64,000 nt of DNA, taken from JAJPKK01 sp963702755. GTDB taxonomy: Bacteria; Pseudomonadota; Alphaproteobacteria; Rhizobiales; Xanthobacteraceae. The notes beneath the pieces were generated by a model that was given only the letters and a program-made list of their open reading frames with translations, was not told the DNA's origin and did no database searches. The stretch spans positions 124,001-188,000 of the forward strand of contig CAVPDZ010000006.1 in NCBI GenBank assembly GCA_963702755.1, read 5' to 3'. The position numbers and the translations under genes are program-made. Each line of letters opens with the position of its first letter. The first letter of the stretch is position 1. Shown in pieces: positions 1 to 9,330 of this stretch.

Positions 1-817
1 CCTCAAGTGCATGCAGTTCAATGGCAGGCCGGCCTTTGTCGAGACCGTCGAGACACGCAGCACGAATGAACGCTTTGACGCCCGGATCGGCGAAGACGTT
101 GCGGATGCCGTGGCGCTGGAAGCGTTCCGCCTTCTGCGGCCAGAACGCGCCGAGGATGCGATCGACATCCGTTGCGGTCTTTGCGACGCAATAGTGGAAG
201 CCATCGAGCTTCATCAACTTGCGCTTCTTCTTGCGCATGCCGCTCGGCAGTTTCGGCTGTGTTGACGGATCGTGGGGGTCGATCGTGCCGTTGTGGACGT
301 CATCGGGTGATAGCCGATGCGGGAGCGCCGCAAACGGATTGTCGATGCCGCGCCACACCGGCGGCTGGCCGAGGAGGGCGAACAGATCGATCTGCCGCGC
401 CTTGGCGATTGAATTGAGCAGCTCCGCGGTGCGTGTCGGGGTGAGTTCCGCGGCCACATCACGCCGCACCATCGGCATATTCAAATTTGCATGACGGCCA
501 CCGCAATATCGCGCGACGCGACAACCGAGGCATCGTTCCACGACAAAGGCGGCGATCAGCGCGGGCGCGTCGTGGCAGTCAATCCCGGCGACCAGCAGCA
601 GCTCGGCGCCGGATGGTTTGCCGACATGGGTGTACCAGCGACTGATCCATTCGAAGCGCTGATAGGGTGTGGCGAGGGGCGCCGTTGATTTAAGGCCTCG
701 CCACAGCGGTTCCGCGGCAGCGAAATCATCGAACAGTTCGACTCGCGTAACCGCGTTGCCTGACATGAAATTCGGCGCGCCTTCGTGCGTCCCGCTTCGC
801 CTTACAGCGGTGTTCAT
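1..817 (-). CDS. GNAT-fold acetyltransferase, CelD/BcsL-like (cut by window edge)
   Basis: On the minus strand the frame is open from 817 to the left edge with no stop, giving about 272 residues without a C-terminus. The N-terminal part (VELFDDFAAAEPLW) and the later stretch MRKKKRKLMKLDGFHY followed by FWPQKAERFQRHGI match the CelD/BcsL group of GNAT acetyltransferases, which sit in cellulose and exopolysaccharide loci. ATG at 817 gives the longest product. ATG at 766 (MSGNAVTRVELFDD) starts directly at the conserved region and is an equally good start, and neither has a clear ribosome site. It is divergent from a glycosyltransferase, which fits a polysaccharide role. The acyl acceptor cannot be read from the sequence. 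Confidence 0.75.
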   Translation of the reverse strand, partial: MNTAVRRSGTHEGAPNFMSGNAVTRVELFDDFAAAEPLWRGLKSTAPLATPYQRFEWISRWYTHVGKPSGAELLLVAGIDCHDAPALIAAFVVERCLGCRVARYCGGRHANLNMPMVRRDVAAELTPTRTAELLNSIAKARQIDLFALLGQPPVWRGIDNPFAALPHRLSPDDVHNGTIDPHDPSTQPKLPSGMRKKKRKLMKLDGFHYCVAKTATDVDRILGAFWPQKAERFQRHGIRNVFADPGVKAFIRAACLDGLDKGRPAIELHALE

Positions 818-990
818 GCCGATTGCGCCATTTCCAAATGGTTAACGCGAGTTTCCAACCATCGTCGCAAATAAAAATCAACAATTCATTGGTATTTGGC
901 GGATTGAGCTTTGTCCAGCCGGTCGCCATGATAAATAGGCGATGGTTACTGTCGATTTGGCAAGCAACCGAATAGTAGGCGGAGATTTAA

Positions 991-1800
991 ATGCCGGCGG
1001 AACTTGCCGTGCTCATGACTGCCTATAATGCCGAGAAAACGATCGGCAAGGCGATCGAGAGCCTGATGCGTGAGACGGAACCGTTCGACCTGCTGATCGT
1101 CGACGATTTCAGCAAAGTTCCACTCAGCGAGTTTCTAACGCAGACCGACGCCCGCATCGAGATCGTCCGCGCGCCGCGCAATCTCGGTGTCGCCGGCGCC
1201 AAGAATTTCGGACTGAAGCTCCTGCTCGACAAGCCGTACAAATATATCGCCATGATGGATGCCGACGACGTGTGTCTGCCCGGGCGTCTGGCGAAGCAGG
1301 TGGCGTTTCTCAACTCTCATCCGTCCGTCGCGCTGGTGGGCAGTTGGGCGCGCTACGTCGAGGAGAACACGCGGAAGGTCATTTTCCAGGGGCGCCCGCC
1401 GTGCGATGCACAGGAAATCCGCACCGCCTTGTTTCTGAACAATTGCGTCATTCATCCGACCTGGATGGTCCGCACCGACGCCTTGCGCGTCAGCGGAGTC
1501 TATTCGAGCGAATTTCCGGCGGCCGAGGATTACGAACTTTTGCGCCGGATGGCGACGCAGTTCGAATTTGCCAATCTGCCGGAGTGCCTGCTCGATTACA
1601 GCATCTCGATGTCGGGCGTATCGATGACGCGACGCCGGCGGCAGCTGTTTGACCGGCTGCGGATTCAGTTGCGCTATTTCGAGGCGTCGCGCGCCGTCGC
1701 CTGGCTTGGCATCGCGCGCACGCTGCTGCTCTTTGCCGTGCCGATGCGCCTCGTTTCGGCCTATCGCGCCGAGCAAGGCCTGCGGCTTCAGCATTCCTGA
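991..1800 (+). CDS. Family 2 glycosyltransferase
   Basis: 269 residues. The N-terminus (AVLMTAYNAEKTI) is the nucleotide-sugar binding strand of a GT-A fold. LLIVDDFS and NLGVAGAKNFGL follow, and MMDADD near residue 88-93 carries the metal-binding DxD motif. A C-terminal hydrophobic stretch (ARTLLLFAVPMRLVSAY) may lie at the membrane. Such enzymes transfer a sugar from a nucleotide donor to a growing glycan; donor and acceptor are not predictable here. The divergent CelD-like acetyltransferase supports a surface-polysaccharide role. Confidence 0.88.
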   Translation: MPAELAVLMTAYNAEKTIGKAIESLMRETEPFDLLIVDDFSKVPLSEFLTQTDARIEIVRAPRNLGVAGAKNFGLKLLLDKPYKYIAMMDADDVCLPGRLAKQVAFLNSHPSVALVGSWARYVEENTRKVIFQGRPPCDAQEIRTALFLNNCVIHPTWMVRTDALRVSGVYSSEFPAAEDYELLRRMATQFEFANLPECLLDYSISMSGVSMTRRRRQLFDRLRIQLRYFEASRAVAWLGIARTLLLFAVPMRLVSAYRAEQGLRLQHS

Positions 1801-1923
1801 TGCGTCGAGGTTAACAGCTAAGGGATCGCCGCGATGTGAGCGGTTCGGTGCTGTTGCTTGTGGCGGCGCGAACGGTCTATAGGGACGCGTTCCTCACGTT
1901 GTCCGCCTTGGAAGGCCGCGCCA

Positions 1924-3027
1924 GTGGACGCCGCAAACGTCGCCGCCCCACGCCTCTACGCCGCTCCCGCACGACAATCCGCGCCGCGTCTTGTCGGCGT
2001 GTGGCTGTGGTGCGTCGCGGCTCTCGTGTTCGCCATGGTGCTGGTCGGCGGCGCGACCCGGCTCACCCAGTCGGGCCTCTCGATCGTCGAATGGCAGCCG
2101 GTGACAGGGACGGTGCCGCCGCTCAGCGACGCTGATTGGCGGGCGGCCTTCGATCAATACAAGACCATCCCCCAATATCAGCAGCTCAATCGCGGGATGA
2201 GCCTCGATGAGTTCAAGACCATCTATTGGTGGGAATGGAGCCATCGCCTGCTCGGTCGCCTCATCGGCGTCGTGTTTCTGGTGCCGTTCCTCTGGTTCCT
2301 GTGGCGTGGATGGGTGGATCGGCGTCTCGCGCTCGCGCTGGCCGGCATCTTCGGTCTCGGCGCGGTGCAGGGCGCGGTCGGCTGGTGGATGGTCGCGTCC
2401 GGCCTCACCGAACGCGTCAGCGTCTCGCAGTATCGCCTTGCGTTTCACTTGACGCTGGCGTGCACGATTTATGCCGCGCTGGTCTGGACCGCCGACCGTA
2501 TGCTGAGCGGTGTGCGACCGCAGCCGTTGCGCCGTCTTGCGGCAAGTGCCGCGGTGCTGGTCGTCCTCGTGCTGGCGCAGATCTATCTCGGCGCATTGGT
2601 GGCGGGCTTGCATGCCGGTTTGATCTACAACACCTGGCCGCTCATCGATGGAAGCATCGTTCCTCGCACCGCGGACCTTTTCTTCGTAGCGCCGACGTGG
2701 CGAAACTTTTTCGAAAATGCGCTTACAGTTCAGTTCGACCACCGCATGCTCGCCTATGCGATCGTTGTGCTTGCACTCCTTCATTTCGTTGATGTGATGC
2801 GGACGGCCGGCGCCCGTTCGCTTGCGCTGACGGCCGGGTTCCTTTGCATCGCGGTCATTGTCCAAGCGGCGATCGGCATCGTCACGCTGCTGCAGAGCGC
2901 CCCGCTCGACCTCGCGCTCGCGCATCAGGCGATGGCGCTCGTTGTGCTGACGGCAGCGACGCTTCACGCGGCGCGCGCAGTACCGTTGCGACAGCGGCCT
3001 TTGCTGGAAACGGAGCGGCACGCGTGA
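1924..3027 (+). CDS. ctaA: Heme A synthase (COX15/CtaA)
   Basis: Converts heme O to heme A for aa3-type cytochrome oxidase, in the inner membrane. About eight hydrophobic segments are present. The typical stretch VGGATRLTQSGLSIVEWQP near the first helix, the HRLLGR histidine motif, the FDHRMLAY motif and the late ALAHQAMAL histidine motif match the haem-ligand pattern of type 2 CtaA. The start is the GTG at 1924, because GGAAGG lies 8 bases upstream (1910-1915); an earlier TTG at 1858 adds residues unlike the family. Product 367 aa, normal for the family. No ctaB or cox genes are nearby. Confidence 0.93.
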   Translation: MDAANVAAPRLYAAPARQSAPRLVGVWLWCVAALVFAMVLVGGATRLTQSGLSIVEWQPVTGTVPPLSDADWRAAFDQYKTIPQYQQLNRGMSLDEFKTIYWWEWSHRLLGRLIGVVFLVPFLWFLWRGWVDRRLALALAGIFGLGAVQGAVGWWMVASGLTERVSVSQYRLAFHLTLACTIYAALVWTADRMLSGVRPQPLRRLAASAAVLVVLVLAQIYLGALVAGLHAGLIYNTWPLIDGSIVPRTADLFFVAPTWRNFFENALTVQFDHRMLAYAIVVLALLHFVDVMRTAGARSLALTAGFLCIAVIVQAAIGIVTLLQSAPLDLALAHQAMALVVLTAATLHAARAVPLRQRPLLETERHA

Positions 3028-3084
3028 TATGAAGTGATCGCGGGGCAGGTGCCGGGCTGGGGAGAGCGGCATGAGGAGAGTGTC

Positions 3085-3459
3085 ATGAGCGTGTTCCGCG
3101 ATCTCTTAGGCAATGCGTTGAATGGGATAGCCCAGCAGGTCGAAACGCAGGTATTGCCGAACGTTCTGTCCCAAGTGCTTGGCAAGACCGATCTCGGCAG
3201 CGTCGGCGGGCTGCTGGAACAGTTGCAGAAATCCGGGCTTGGCCCGCAGGTCGCGTCCTGGCTCGGCGACGGCAAGAACCTGCCGATCACCGCCGATCAG
3301 CTTCGCAATGCGTTGGGTGACCAGAACGTCCGCCAGCTTGCGGCCTCGCTGGGCATTCCGATCGATCAGGTGCTGGCGCAGCTCTCGCAGCACCTGCCGA
3401 CGGCTATCGATCACATGAGCCCGCACGGGACGCTCGAAGAGCAAGCCGGACCGGCGTAA
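3085..3459 (+). CDS. YidB-like protein (DUF937)
   Basis: 124 residues. The pattern LLGNALNGIA, then LGSVGGLLEQLQKSGLG, then SWLGDGKNLPITADQLRNAL and LAASLGIPIDQVLAQLSQHLP is characteristic of the YidB/DUF937 family: a Gly/Leu-rich N-terminal half and a helical C-terminal half. The biochemical function of the family is unknown. ATG at 3085 is chosen because GAGGAGAG lies immediately upstream (3073-3080). It follows ctaA by 57 bases on the same strand and may be co-transcribed. Confidence 0.75.
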   Translation: MSVFRDLLGNALNGIAQQVETQVLPNVLSQVLGKTDLGSVGGLLEQLQKSGLGPQVASWLGDGKNLPITADQLRNALGDQNVRQLAASLGIPIDQVLAQLSQHLPTAIDHMSPHGTLEEQAGPA

Positions 3460-3559
3460 CGGCGCGCCGCGTCCAAACAACGTCACACCATCAGTGTAGT
3501 TCTGCGACGCGGCGCTCGTCCGTGTTCAAAGCGATTTTCAACGAGGAGGAGTGAGACAC

Positions 3560-4075
<516 letters not shown>

Positions 4076-4100
4076 CGCGTAGCTCGTAATGTAACTCGTG

Positions 4101-4178
4101 GGGTGGGCAAAGCGCGGACATCGTCCGCGCGTGCCCACCGCTCGCGCAGCGCGTGGGCACGCTTCGCTTTGCCCACCC
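4101..4178. repeat. Long imperfect hairpin repeat (GGGTGGGCAAAGCG type)
   Basis: Begins GGGTGGGCAAAGCG and ends CGCTTTGCCCACCC, with inner GC-rich arms (GCGGACATCGTCCGC; GTGCCCACC / GTGGGCAC). A partial relative starting GGGTGGGCAAAGCGCG lies at 53009. It lies between the peptidoglycan-binding gene and metY and could fold as RNA or act as a terminator. Confidence 0.6.
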
Positions 4179-4190
4179 TACGCACCTGTA

Positions 4191-4281
4191 GCCCGCATGA
4201 GCGAAGCGACATGCGGGAACGGCTGTGCCAACTGGTAGGAGAGGTCCTCCCCGGATGTCGCTGCGCTCATCCGGGCTACGG
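4191..4281. repeat. REP-like palindromes (CCGGATGTCGCTGCGCTCATCCGG type)
   Basis: Two short palindromic units: GCCCGCATGAGCGAAGCGACATGCGGG (4191-4217) and CCGGATGTCGCTGCGCTCATCCGGGCTACGGG (around 4250-4281). The second is near-identical in core to 59196-59221 and related to 21232-21268. This is typical of REP-like intergenic repeats. It lies just beyond the metY stop. Confidence 0.6.
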
Positions 4282-4300
4282 GCACCGCGCTGCCCTGCTG

Positions 4301-5584
4301 TCAGGTCGCGGCCAACGCCTGATCGAGATCGGCGATGATGTCGGGGGTATCTTCGATGCCGATCGACAGCCGCACGACGTCGGGGCCGGCGCCGGCCTGG
4401 ACCTTCTGTTCGTCCGAGAGCTGGCGGTGCGTCGTTGACGCCGGATGAATGATCAACGACCGCGTGTCGCCGATGTTGGCGAGATGCGAGAACAATTTGA
4501 CGTTGGACACGAGCTTGACGCCGGCGTCGTAGCCGCCCTTGAGGCCGAAGGTGAAGACGGCGCCGGCGCCCTTCGGCACGTATTTCTTCGCAAGGCTGTG
4601 ATAGCGATCGCCGGGAAGTCCCGGATAACTCACCCACGCGACCTTGTCGTGCGCGGCGAGCCAAGCCGCAACTGCGGCGGCGTTGTCGCAATGTCGCTGC
4701 ATGCGCAGCGGCAGCGTCTCGATGCCCGTGAGAATGAGGAAGGCGTTGAACGGTGACAGCGCCGGCCCGATATCGCGCAGGCCCAAGACGCGGCACGCAA
4801 TGGCGAAAGCGAAATTGCCAAACGTCTCGTGAAGCACGATGCCGTGATATTCCGGCCGCGGCTTGCTCAGCATCGGATAGCGGTCGTTGCGCGACCAGTT
4901 GAAGGAGCCGCCGTCGACGATCAGGCCGCCGATGGAATTGCCGTGGCCGCCGAGAAACTTCGTCAGCGAATGGACCACGATGTCGGCACCGTATGCGATC
5001 GGCTTGCAGAGGTAGGGCGTTGCCAGCGTGTTGTCGACGATGAGCGGGACACCGGCGCGCCGCGCGATGTTGGCGATCGCCTCGATGTCGGTGATGATGC
5101 CGCCGGGGTTGGCGATCGACTCGATGAAGATCGCCTTCGTCTTGGGCGTGACGGCGCGCTCGAAGCTCGCGAGATCGTTCGCGTCCGCCCACACCACCTG
5201 CCATCCGAAATTCTTGAACGAGTGGTTGAACTGATTGATCGATCCGCCATAGAGCTGCTTCGAGGCCACGAACTCGTCGCCGGGCGTCAGCAGCGCATGC
5301 ATCACCAGCACTTGCGCGGCATGCCCGGAAGCAACCGCAAGTCCCGCGGTGCCGCCTTCGAGCGCCGCGACGCGCTCCTCGAGCACCGCGTTGGTGGGGT
5401 TGCCGATGCGGGTATAGATGTTGCCGAACGCCTGCAGGCCGAACAGCGATGCGGCGTGATCCACATCCTCGAAGACGAACGACGTGGTCTGGTAGATCGG
5501 CGTCGCGCGCGCCCCGGTGGTCGGGTCCGGCTTGGCGCCGGCGTGCACGGCGAGAGTGGCAAATCCGGGCAGTCGATCAGGCAT
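4301..5584 (-). CDS. metY: O-acetylhomoserine sulfhydrylase (aminocarboxypropyltransferase)
   Basis: 427 residues, the usual length for MetY in the Cys/Met-metabolism PLP family. It makes homocysteine from O-acetylhomoserine and sulfide. Seen: TTSFVFEDVDHAASLFGLQ, the Y-x-R site of the PLP phosphate (YTRIGNPTN), VDNTLATPYLCKPI (PLP ring aspartate), and SLTKFLGGHGN with the Schiff-base lysine. The C-terminal SLIIHPASTTHRQLS and VRLSIGIED are typical. GAGGAAA sits just before ATG 5584. It is 47 bases downstream of a CoA-binding protein gene on the same strand, with no room for a SAM riboswitch between. Confidence 0.92.
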   Translation of the reverse strand: MPDRLPGFATLAVHAGAKPDPTTGARATPIYQTTSFVFEDVDHAASLFGLQAFGNIYTRIGNPTNAVLEERVAALEGGTAGLAVASGHAAQVLVMHALLTPGDEFVASKQLYGGSINQFNHSFKNFGWQVVWADANDLASFERAVTPKTKAIFIESIANPGGIITDIEAIANIARRAGVPLIVDNTLATPYLCKPIAYGADIVVHSLTKFLGGHGNSIGGLIVDGGSFNWSRNDRYPMLSKPRPEYHGIVLHETFGNFAFAIACRVLGLRDIGPALSPFNAFLILTGIETLPLRMQRHCDNAAAVAAWLAAHDKVAWVSYPGLPGDRYHSLAKKYVPKGAGAVFTFGLKGGYDAGVKLVSNVKLFSHLANIGDTRSLIIHPASTTHRQLSDEQKVQAGAGPDVVRLSIGIEDTPDIIADLDQALAAT

Positions 5585-5631
5585 GGGTTTCCTCGCGCTC
5601 TGGAGAGGAGCAAAGCCTGATTAATACTCCG

Positions 5632-6174
5632 TCAGCCGCTCCCTGTCGTGCGTTCCTTGCCAAGTGACAGGCGCTGGATGCCGCGACTGGACAGCTGCGG
5701 TTTCTGCGAACTCAGCGTGCGGGTGTTGACGCCCATCCACGAGATTTCGGACGACAGCCGCCCGTACTCGATCTTGGGACAGCGGTTCATGACCACCTTG
5801 ATGCCGTGCGCTTCGGCGCGCGCCGCGGCAGTGTCGTCGCGGATGCCGAGTTGCATCCACACCACTTTCGGCAGCGGATTTATCGTCAGCACTTCGTCGA
5901 CGATCGACTGCGCATATTGCGAGGCGCGAAAGATGTCGACCATATCGACTGGCTCGGGGATGTCGGCGAGCTTCGCGTGGACCCGTTGCCCAAGCAGTAC
6001 CTGCCCCGCAAGTCCCGGGTTGACCGGGATCATGCGGTAGCCACGTTCAAGCAGATATTTGAATACAAAATAGCTTGGCCGACTGGTGTTGGCCGAAACG
6101 CCGACGACGGCGATGGTCTTGACCGTATTGAGGATGCCGCGGATGTAGCCGTCGTCGTAGCGATCGTGGTTCAT
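5632..6174 (-). CDS. CoA-binding domain protein (YccU-like)
   Basis: 180 residues. The Rossmann-like CoA-binding domain fills most of the protein: TIAVVGVSANTSRPSYFVFKYL near the N-terminus, YRMIPVNPG, VDMVDIFR, then KVVWMQLGI and the conserved VMNRCPKIEYGRL near the C-terminus, which is characteristic of YccU-type proteins. The in vivo role is unknown. It precedes metY on the same strand, probably as an operon. Confidence 0.85.
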   Translation of the reverse strand: MNHDRYDDGYIRGILNTVKTIAVVGVSANTSRPSYFVFKYLLERGYRMIPVNPGLAGQVLLGQRVHAKLADIPEPVDMVDIFRASQYAQSIVDEVLTINPLPKVVWMQLGIRDDTAAARAEAHGIKVVMNRCPKIEYGRLSSEISWMGVNTRTLSSQKPQLSSRGIQRLSLGKERTTGSG

Positions 6175-6204
6175 CGCGTGAGGCGCCGTAACGCGGCAAG
6201 CGAC

Positions 6205-6435
6205 TCAGCGCGGGCGGCGGCGCGACTCGGTGATGACCTTGCGGCACGCTGGACTGATCAAATTCACCCTGCGCACCAGGCACTGATAGACGCGCTCGCG
6301 GTCCGGAATTGCATCACCACAAAAGGTCGTCGCGTCGTTGGTGCAAGCCTGCCGCTGTTCTGCAGTCTGCGCGTGCGCGGAATACGTGGCCCCGGCGGCC
6401 AGAAGAGCGGCTGCGAGCACGATGCGATGAACCAT
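6205..6435 (-). CDS. Small secreted Cys-rich protein
   Basis: 76 residues. An N-terminal signal peptide (MVHRIVLAAALLAAGATYSAHA) precedes a mature part of about 54 residues with four cysteines in a GLG1-type Cys-rich pattern (QACTNDATTFCGDAIPDRER, VYQCL, ISPACRKV). Such proteins are common in Bradyrhizobium relatives; their function is unknown. It is probably exported to the periplasm with two disulfides. Confidence 0.75.
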   Translation of the reverse strand: MVHRIVLAAALLAAGATYSAHAQTAEQRQACTNDATTFCGDAIPDRERVYQCLVRRVNLISPACRKVITESRRRPR

Positions 6436-6516
6436 GAGGCCTCCTGTTGATTTTGATTGCGATCGATCTTTGCTGGAAACGAAGTAGAGAAATACCGCTC
6501 TCTCAGTTCCCCCACT

Positions 6517-7341
6517 CTAAGCTCCCCCAGTTCCCCACTTGGGCGGTCTCTTGGCGAGGAACGCAGCAATGCCCTCCTTTGCGTCGCCGATCAACATGTT
6601 TTCCACCATGATTCGGCTTGCGTAGTCATACGCTTGCGCAAGCGGCATCTCCTGCTGCGTGTAGAACGCGCGCTTGCCGATCCGGATCGCGTCGGCCGAG
6701 CGCGACGTGATGCGGCGCGCAAGTCGTAGGGTCTCGGCGCGTTCCTCTCCAGGTTCGACGACGCGGTTGACGAGGCCGATGCGCCGGGCGTCCGCGGCGG
6801 ATAGCGCATCTCCGGTGAGCAGCATCTCCATCGCGTGCTTGCGCGCGACGTTCCGCGACACGGCCACCATGGGAGAGGAGCAGAACAGCCCGATGTTGAC
6901 GCCGGGTGTTGCAAACGTTGCCGCTGCCGACGCAACAGCGAGATCGCAACTCGCGACGAGCTGACAGCCGGCAGCGGTTGCGGCGCCCTGCACGCACGCG
7001 ATGACCGGCTGGGGCAGTTGCACGATCGCTTGCATCATCGTGCTGCAGCGCTCGAAGAGGCTCGTATAGAAAGCGTGGCCGCCATCCGCGTCGGCACGAT
7101 GGGCGGTGACCTCTTTCAAGTCATGCCCGGCTGAGAACGCTGCACCTTCGGCGGCGATGATGACGGCCCGCACCGATTGATTTGCGGCCGCGGCTGCGAG
7201 CGCCTCGATGATGGCATCGAGCATTGCGAGCGACAGGCTGTTGCGCGAGGCCGGCCGTGCGAGCGAGATGAGCGCGACGTCGTCCGCCTGCTCATGGCGG
7301 AGAAGCGGCTCCGGCATCGAGAGGGCAGGGGATGCGGTCAC
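6517..7341 (-). CDS. Enoyl-CoA hydratase/isomerase family protein
   Basis: 274 residues of crotonase fold: RNSLSLAMLDAI, the first oxyanion-hole segment FSAGHDLKEV, then QGAATAAGCQLVASCDLAVAS and TPGVNIGLFC. Resembles the ECHDC3-type subgroup. The usual second glutamate region reads CSSPMVAVSRNV, so the exact reaction is uncertain. GTG at 7341 is preferred because GAGGAG lies 5-6 bases upstream; an upstream in-frame start at 7395 would add residues unlike the family. Divergent from a thioesterase gene, consistent with acyl-CoA handling. Confidence 0.85.
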   Translation of the reverse strand: MTASPALSMPEPLLRHEQADDVALISLARPASRNSLSLAMLDAIIEALAAAAANQSVRAVIIAAEGAAFSAGHDLKEVTAHRADADGGHAFYTSLFERCSTMMQAIVQLPQPVIACVQGAATAAGCQLVASCDLAVASAAATFATPGVNIGLFCSSPMVAVSRNVARKHAMEMLLTGDALSAADARRIGLVNRVVEPGEERAETLRLARRITSRSADAIRIGKRAFYTQQEMPLAQAYDYASRIMVENMLIGDAKEGIAAFLAKRPPKWGTGGA

Positions 7342-7469
7342 GGTCTCCTCGTCTCTGTCGCGTTCCTTGGCGCACGGCGCGGATCCGATCGGCACTGTTC
7401 GAATCAGGCGTCGGCGCGTTGCGACTACGTTACCATGCCGGACCGGATTCGCTTGGGGAGCACGGTGTC

Positions 7470-7916
7470 ATGCAAGAGGCGGAACAGACACGCGCGCCGG
7501 CACTCACGATCGGGGAACTCGAGGCGTTTCTCGCCCGCGAATTTCCCCAGGTGTTCAACGCCGACAGCGGCCTGTCGATTGCCGAACTCTGGCATGGCGG
7601 CACGATCATACGCCAGGCCTACAAGGAATCCTTCCTTCGCCCCGGCGGAACGATTTCCGGTCCGACCATCATGGCGCTCGCGGATTTCGCCATGTACATC
7701 GCGGTGCTAGCGGCTATCGGCCCGGTGCCGCTCGCGGTCACGACCAATCTCAGCATCAATTTCCTGCGCAAGCCGGCGCCGGCCGATCTTCTGGCCGAGG
7801 CGAAATTGATGAAGCTTGGCAAGCGTTTGGCGGTAGGGGACGTGGCGATCCGGTCGGTTGGATCACCTGATATCATCGCCCATATCACCTCGACATATTC
7901 TATTCCAGGGCCATGA
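7470..7916 (+). CDS. PaaI-type hotdog-fold thioesterase
   Basis: 149 residues. The hotdog signature is visible as RPGGTISGPTIMALADFAMYIAVLAAIG, then LAVTTNLSINFLRKPAPADLLAEAKLMKLGKRLAVGDVAI. The aspartate in LADFAMY is the usual catalytic acid of PaaI-like enzymes. ATG at 7470 is chosen with GGGGAG at 7455-7460. It probably hydrolyses acyl-CoA or phenylacetyl-CoA-type esters; substrate unknown. The 338-base gap that follows holds an AT-rich stretch (GGTAATATAATACC at 7927) and a two-hairpin repeat. Confidence 0.85.
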   Translation: MQEAEQTRAPALTIGELEAFLAREFPQVFNADSGLSIAELWHGGTIIRQAYKESFLRPGGTISGPTIMALADFAMYIAVLAAIGPVPLAVTTNLSINFLRKPAPADLLAEAKLMKLGKRLAVGDVAIRSVGSPDIIAHITSTYSIPGP

Positions 7917-8039
7917 GATGGGAGATGGTAATATAATACCATAATTGTAACTAACTGATATCACTTCACGAAAAATGACATGCCGGTGTTGACCGGGAGC
8001 GACGCGTTCGCTACTTACGCCGCGACGCCTCCCTTGGTC

Positions 8040-8143
8040 GTCATCGCCCGGATCGACCGGGCGAACCAGTAACCGCCGGCCGCTCGCGTGAGCTCTCCCG
8101 ACTATCTTGAGGTTGCTGGATGTCCGCTTTCGCGGACAATGAC
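8040..8143. repeat. Two-hairpin intergenic repeat, copy A
   Basis: Composite element: hairpin ATCGCCCGGATCGACCGGGCGA, then CCAGTAACC, about 55 variable bases, then TGCTGGATGTCCGCTTTCGCGGACAATGAC. The same architecture occurs at 53085-53194 (same orientation) and 28019-28131 (reversed). It ends 111 bases before rplM and so lies in the leader or promoter region of the ribosomal operon. Confidence 0.75.
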
Positions 8144-8254
8144 GCGTCGAGCTCAAGCGTCGGTGAACGGGCGCCGATAAGGCGCCGCTGATGCGCCCCA
8201 TGATGCGCCCGTTGTGATCGCGCCGCGGTCGCCGCGGCGAAAAGGACCGGACCC

Positions 8255-8719
8255 ATGAAGAGCTATTCGGCGAAGCCTGCCGACGTCGATAAAAAGTGGG
8301 TGATGATCGATGGCAAGGGCCTCGTGGTAGGCCGGCTTGCGACCATCATCGCCATGCGGCTGCGCGGCAAGCACAAACCCACCTACACGCCGCATGTGGA
8401 CTGTGGCGACAACGTCATCGTCATCAATGCCGAAAAGGTGGTGCTGACCGGGCGCAAGCTCGATCGGAAGATCTATCATCACCACACCGGCTACATCGGC
8501 GGCATCAAAGAGCGGACCGCGAAGTTCATTATCGAGGGACGTTTTCCCGAGCGCATCGTCGAGAAGGCGGTTGAGCGCATGCTGCCGCGCGGTCCGCTGG
8601 GCCGGCGTCAGCTTGGCAATTTGCGCGTCTACAAGGGCGCCGAACATCCCCATGCCGCACAGAACCCCGAACCCCTCGACATCGCGTCGATGAACCGCAA
8701 GAACGCAAGGAGCGCTTAA
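8255..8719 (+). CDS. rplM: Ribosomal protein L13
   Basis: 154 residues, standard length. Seen: DKKWVMIDGKGLVVGRLAT, then HVDCGDNVIVINAEKVVLTG, then KIYHHHTGYIGGIKE and MLPRGPLGRRQLGNLRVYKG, which is the L13 signature. 50S subunit protein needed early in assembly. It is followed after 3 bases by rpsI, the conserved operon order. Confidence 0.98.
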   Translation: MKSYSAKPADVDKKWVMIDGKGLVVGRLATIIAMRLRGKHKPTYTPHVDCGDNVIVINAEKVVLTGRKLDRKIYHHHTGYIGGIKERTAKFIIEGRFPERIVEKAVERMLPRGPLGRRQLGNLRVYKGAEHPHAAQNPEPLDIASMNRKNARSA

Positions 8720-8722
8720 ACC

Positions 8723-9199
8723 ATGGCCGAGACGATACAGTCGCTCGATCAACTGTCGGCCTTGAAGCCCGCGGCGCCCGAAGCGCCGAAATACGTGCAG
8801 AAGCTCGACAAGCAGGGGCGCGCCTACGCGACGGGCAAGCGCAAGGACGCGGTCGCGCGCGTCTGGATCAAGCGCGGCGCGGGCAAGATCACCGTCAATG
8901 ACCGCGAGATCGAAGTCTATTTCGCGCGCCCAGTGCTGCGCATGCTGATCTCGCAGCCGCTCGCGGTGTCGAACCGCAACGGCCAGTACGACGTGATCTG
9001 CCGTGTTTCCGGCGGCGGCCTGTCCGGCCAGGCGGGCGCCGTGCGCCACGGGCTCTCCAAGGCGCTCACGAACTTCGAGCCGGAGCTGCGCAGCGTCCTT
9101 AAGCGCGGCGGCTTCCTCACCCGCGACAGCCGCGTGGTCGAGCGCAAGAAGTACGGCCGCGCCAAGGCCCGCCGGTCGTTCCAGTTCTCGAAGCGCTGA
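8723..9199 (+). CDS. rpsI: Ribosomal protein S9
   Basis: 158 residues. An alphaproteobacterial N-terminal extension (about 35 residues) precedes the S9 core: RAYATGKRKDAVARVWIK, GKITVNDREIEVYFARPVLR, the GGGLSGQAGAVRHGLSKAL motif, and the basic C-terminus KKYGRAKARRSFQFSKR that reaches the P-site tRNA. Co-transcribed with rplM. Confidence 0.98.
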   Translation: MAETIQSLDQLSALKPAAPEAPKYVQKLDKQGRAYATGKRKDAVARVWIKRGAGKITVNDREIEVYFARPVLRMLISQPLAVSNRNGQYDVICRVSGGGLSGQAGAVRHGLSKALTNFEPELRSVLKRGGFLTRDSRVVERKKYGRAKARRSFQFSKR

Positions 9200-9212
9200 T
9201 TCCTCTTCTTCG

Positions 9213-9330
9213 TCATCATTCCGGGGGCCGAGCCCAGCTCGGCAGCCCGGGATCCATGCTTCGCAGTCCGGGGTCATGGATTGCGGGCTTGCCTTCGCTT
9301 TGCTGCGACGCCCTGGCAATGACGGACGTC
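9213..9330. repeat. CATTCCGGGG-type composite inverted repeat
   Basis: Starts TCATTCCGGGGGCCGAGCC and ends GCCCTGGCAATGACGGA, with inner inverted arms ATCCATG (near 9253) and CATGGAT (near 9284). It has the same outline as the other two-hairpin elements in the window but a different sequence. It follows rpsI and may serve as its transcription end; the downstream gene is convergent. Confidence 0.55.

Noticed and set aside
1894..3072. A 392-codon minus-strand frame opposite ctaA
   Set aside because: Complement of ctaA; no membrane segments or domains of its own.
5585..5631. SAM-responsive riboswitch before metY
   Set aside because: Only 47 bases separate metY from the upstream gene on the same strand, and no conserved SAM riboswitch core was seen.
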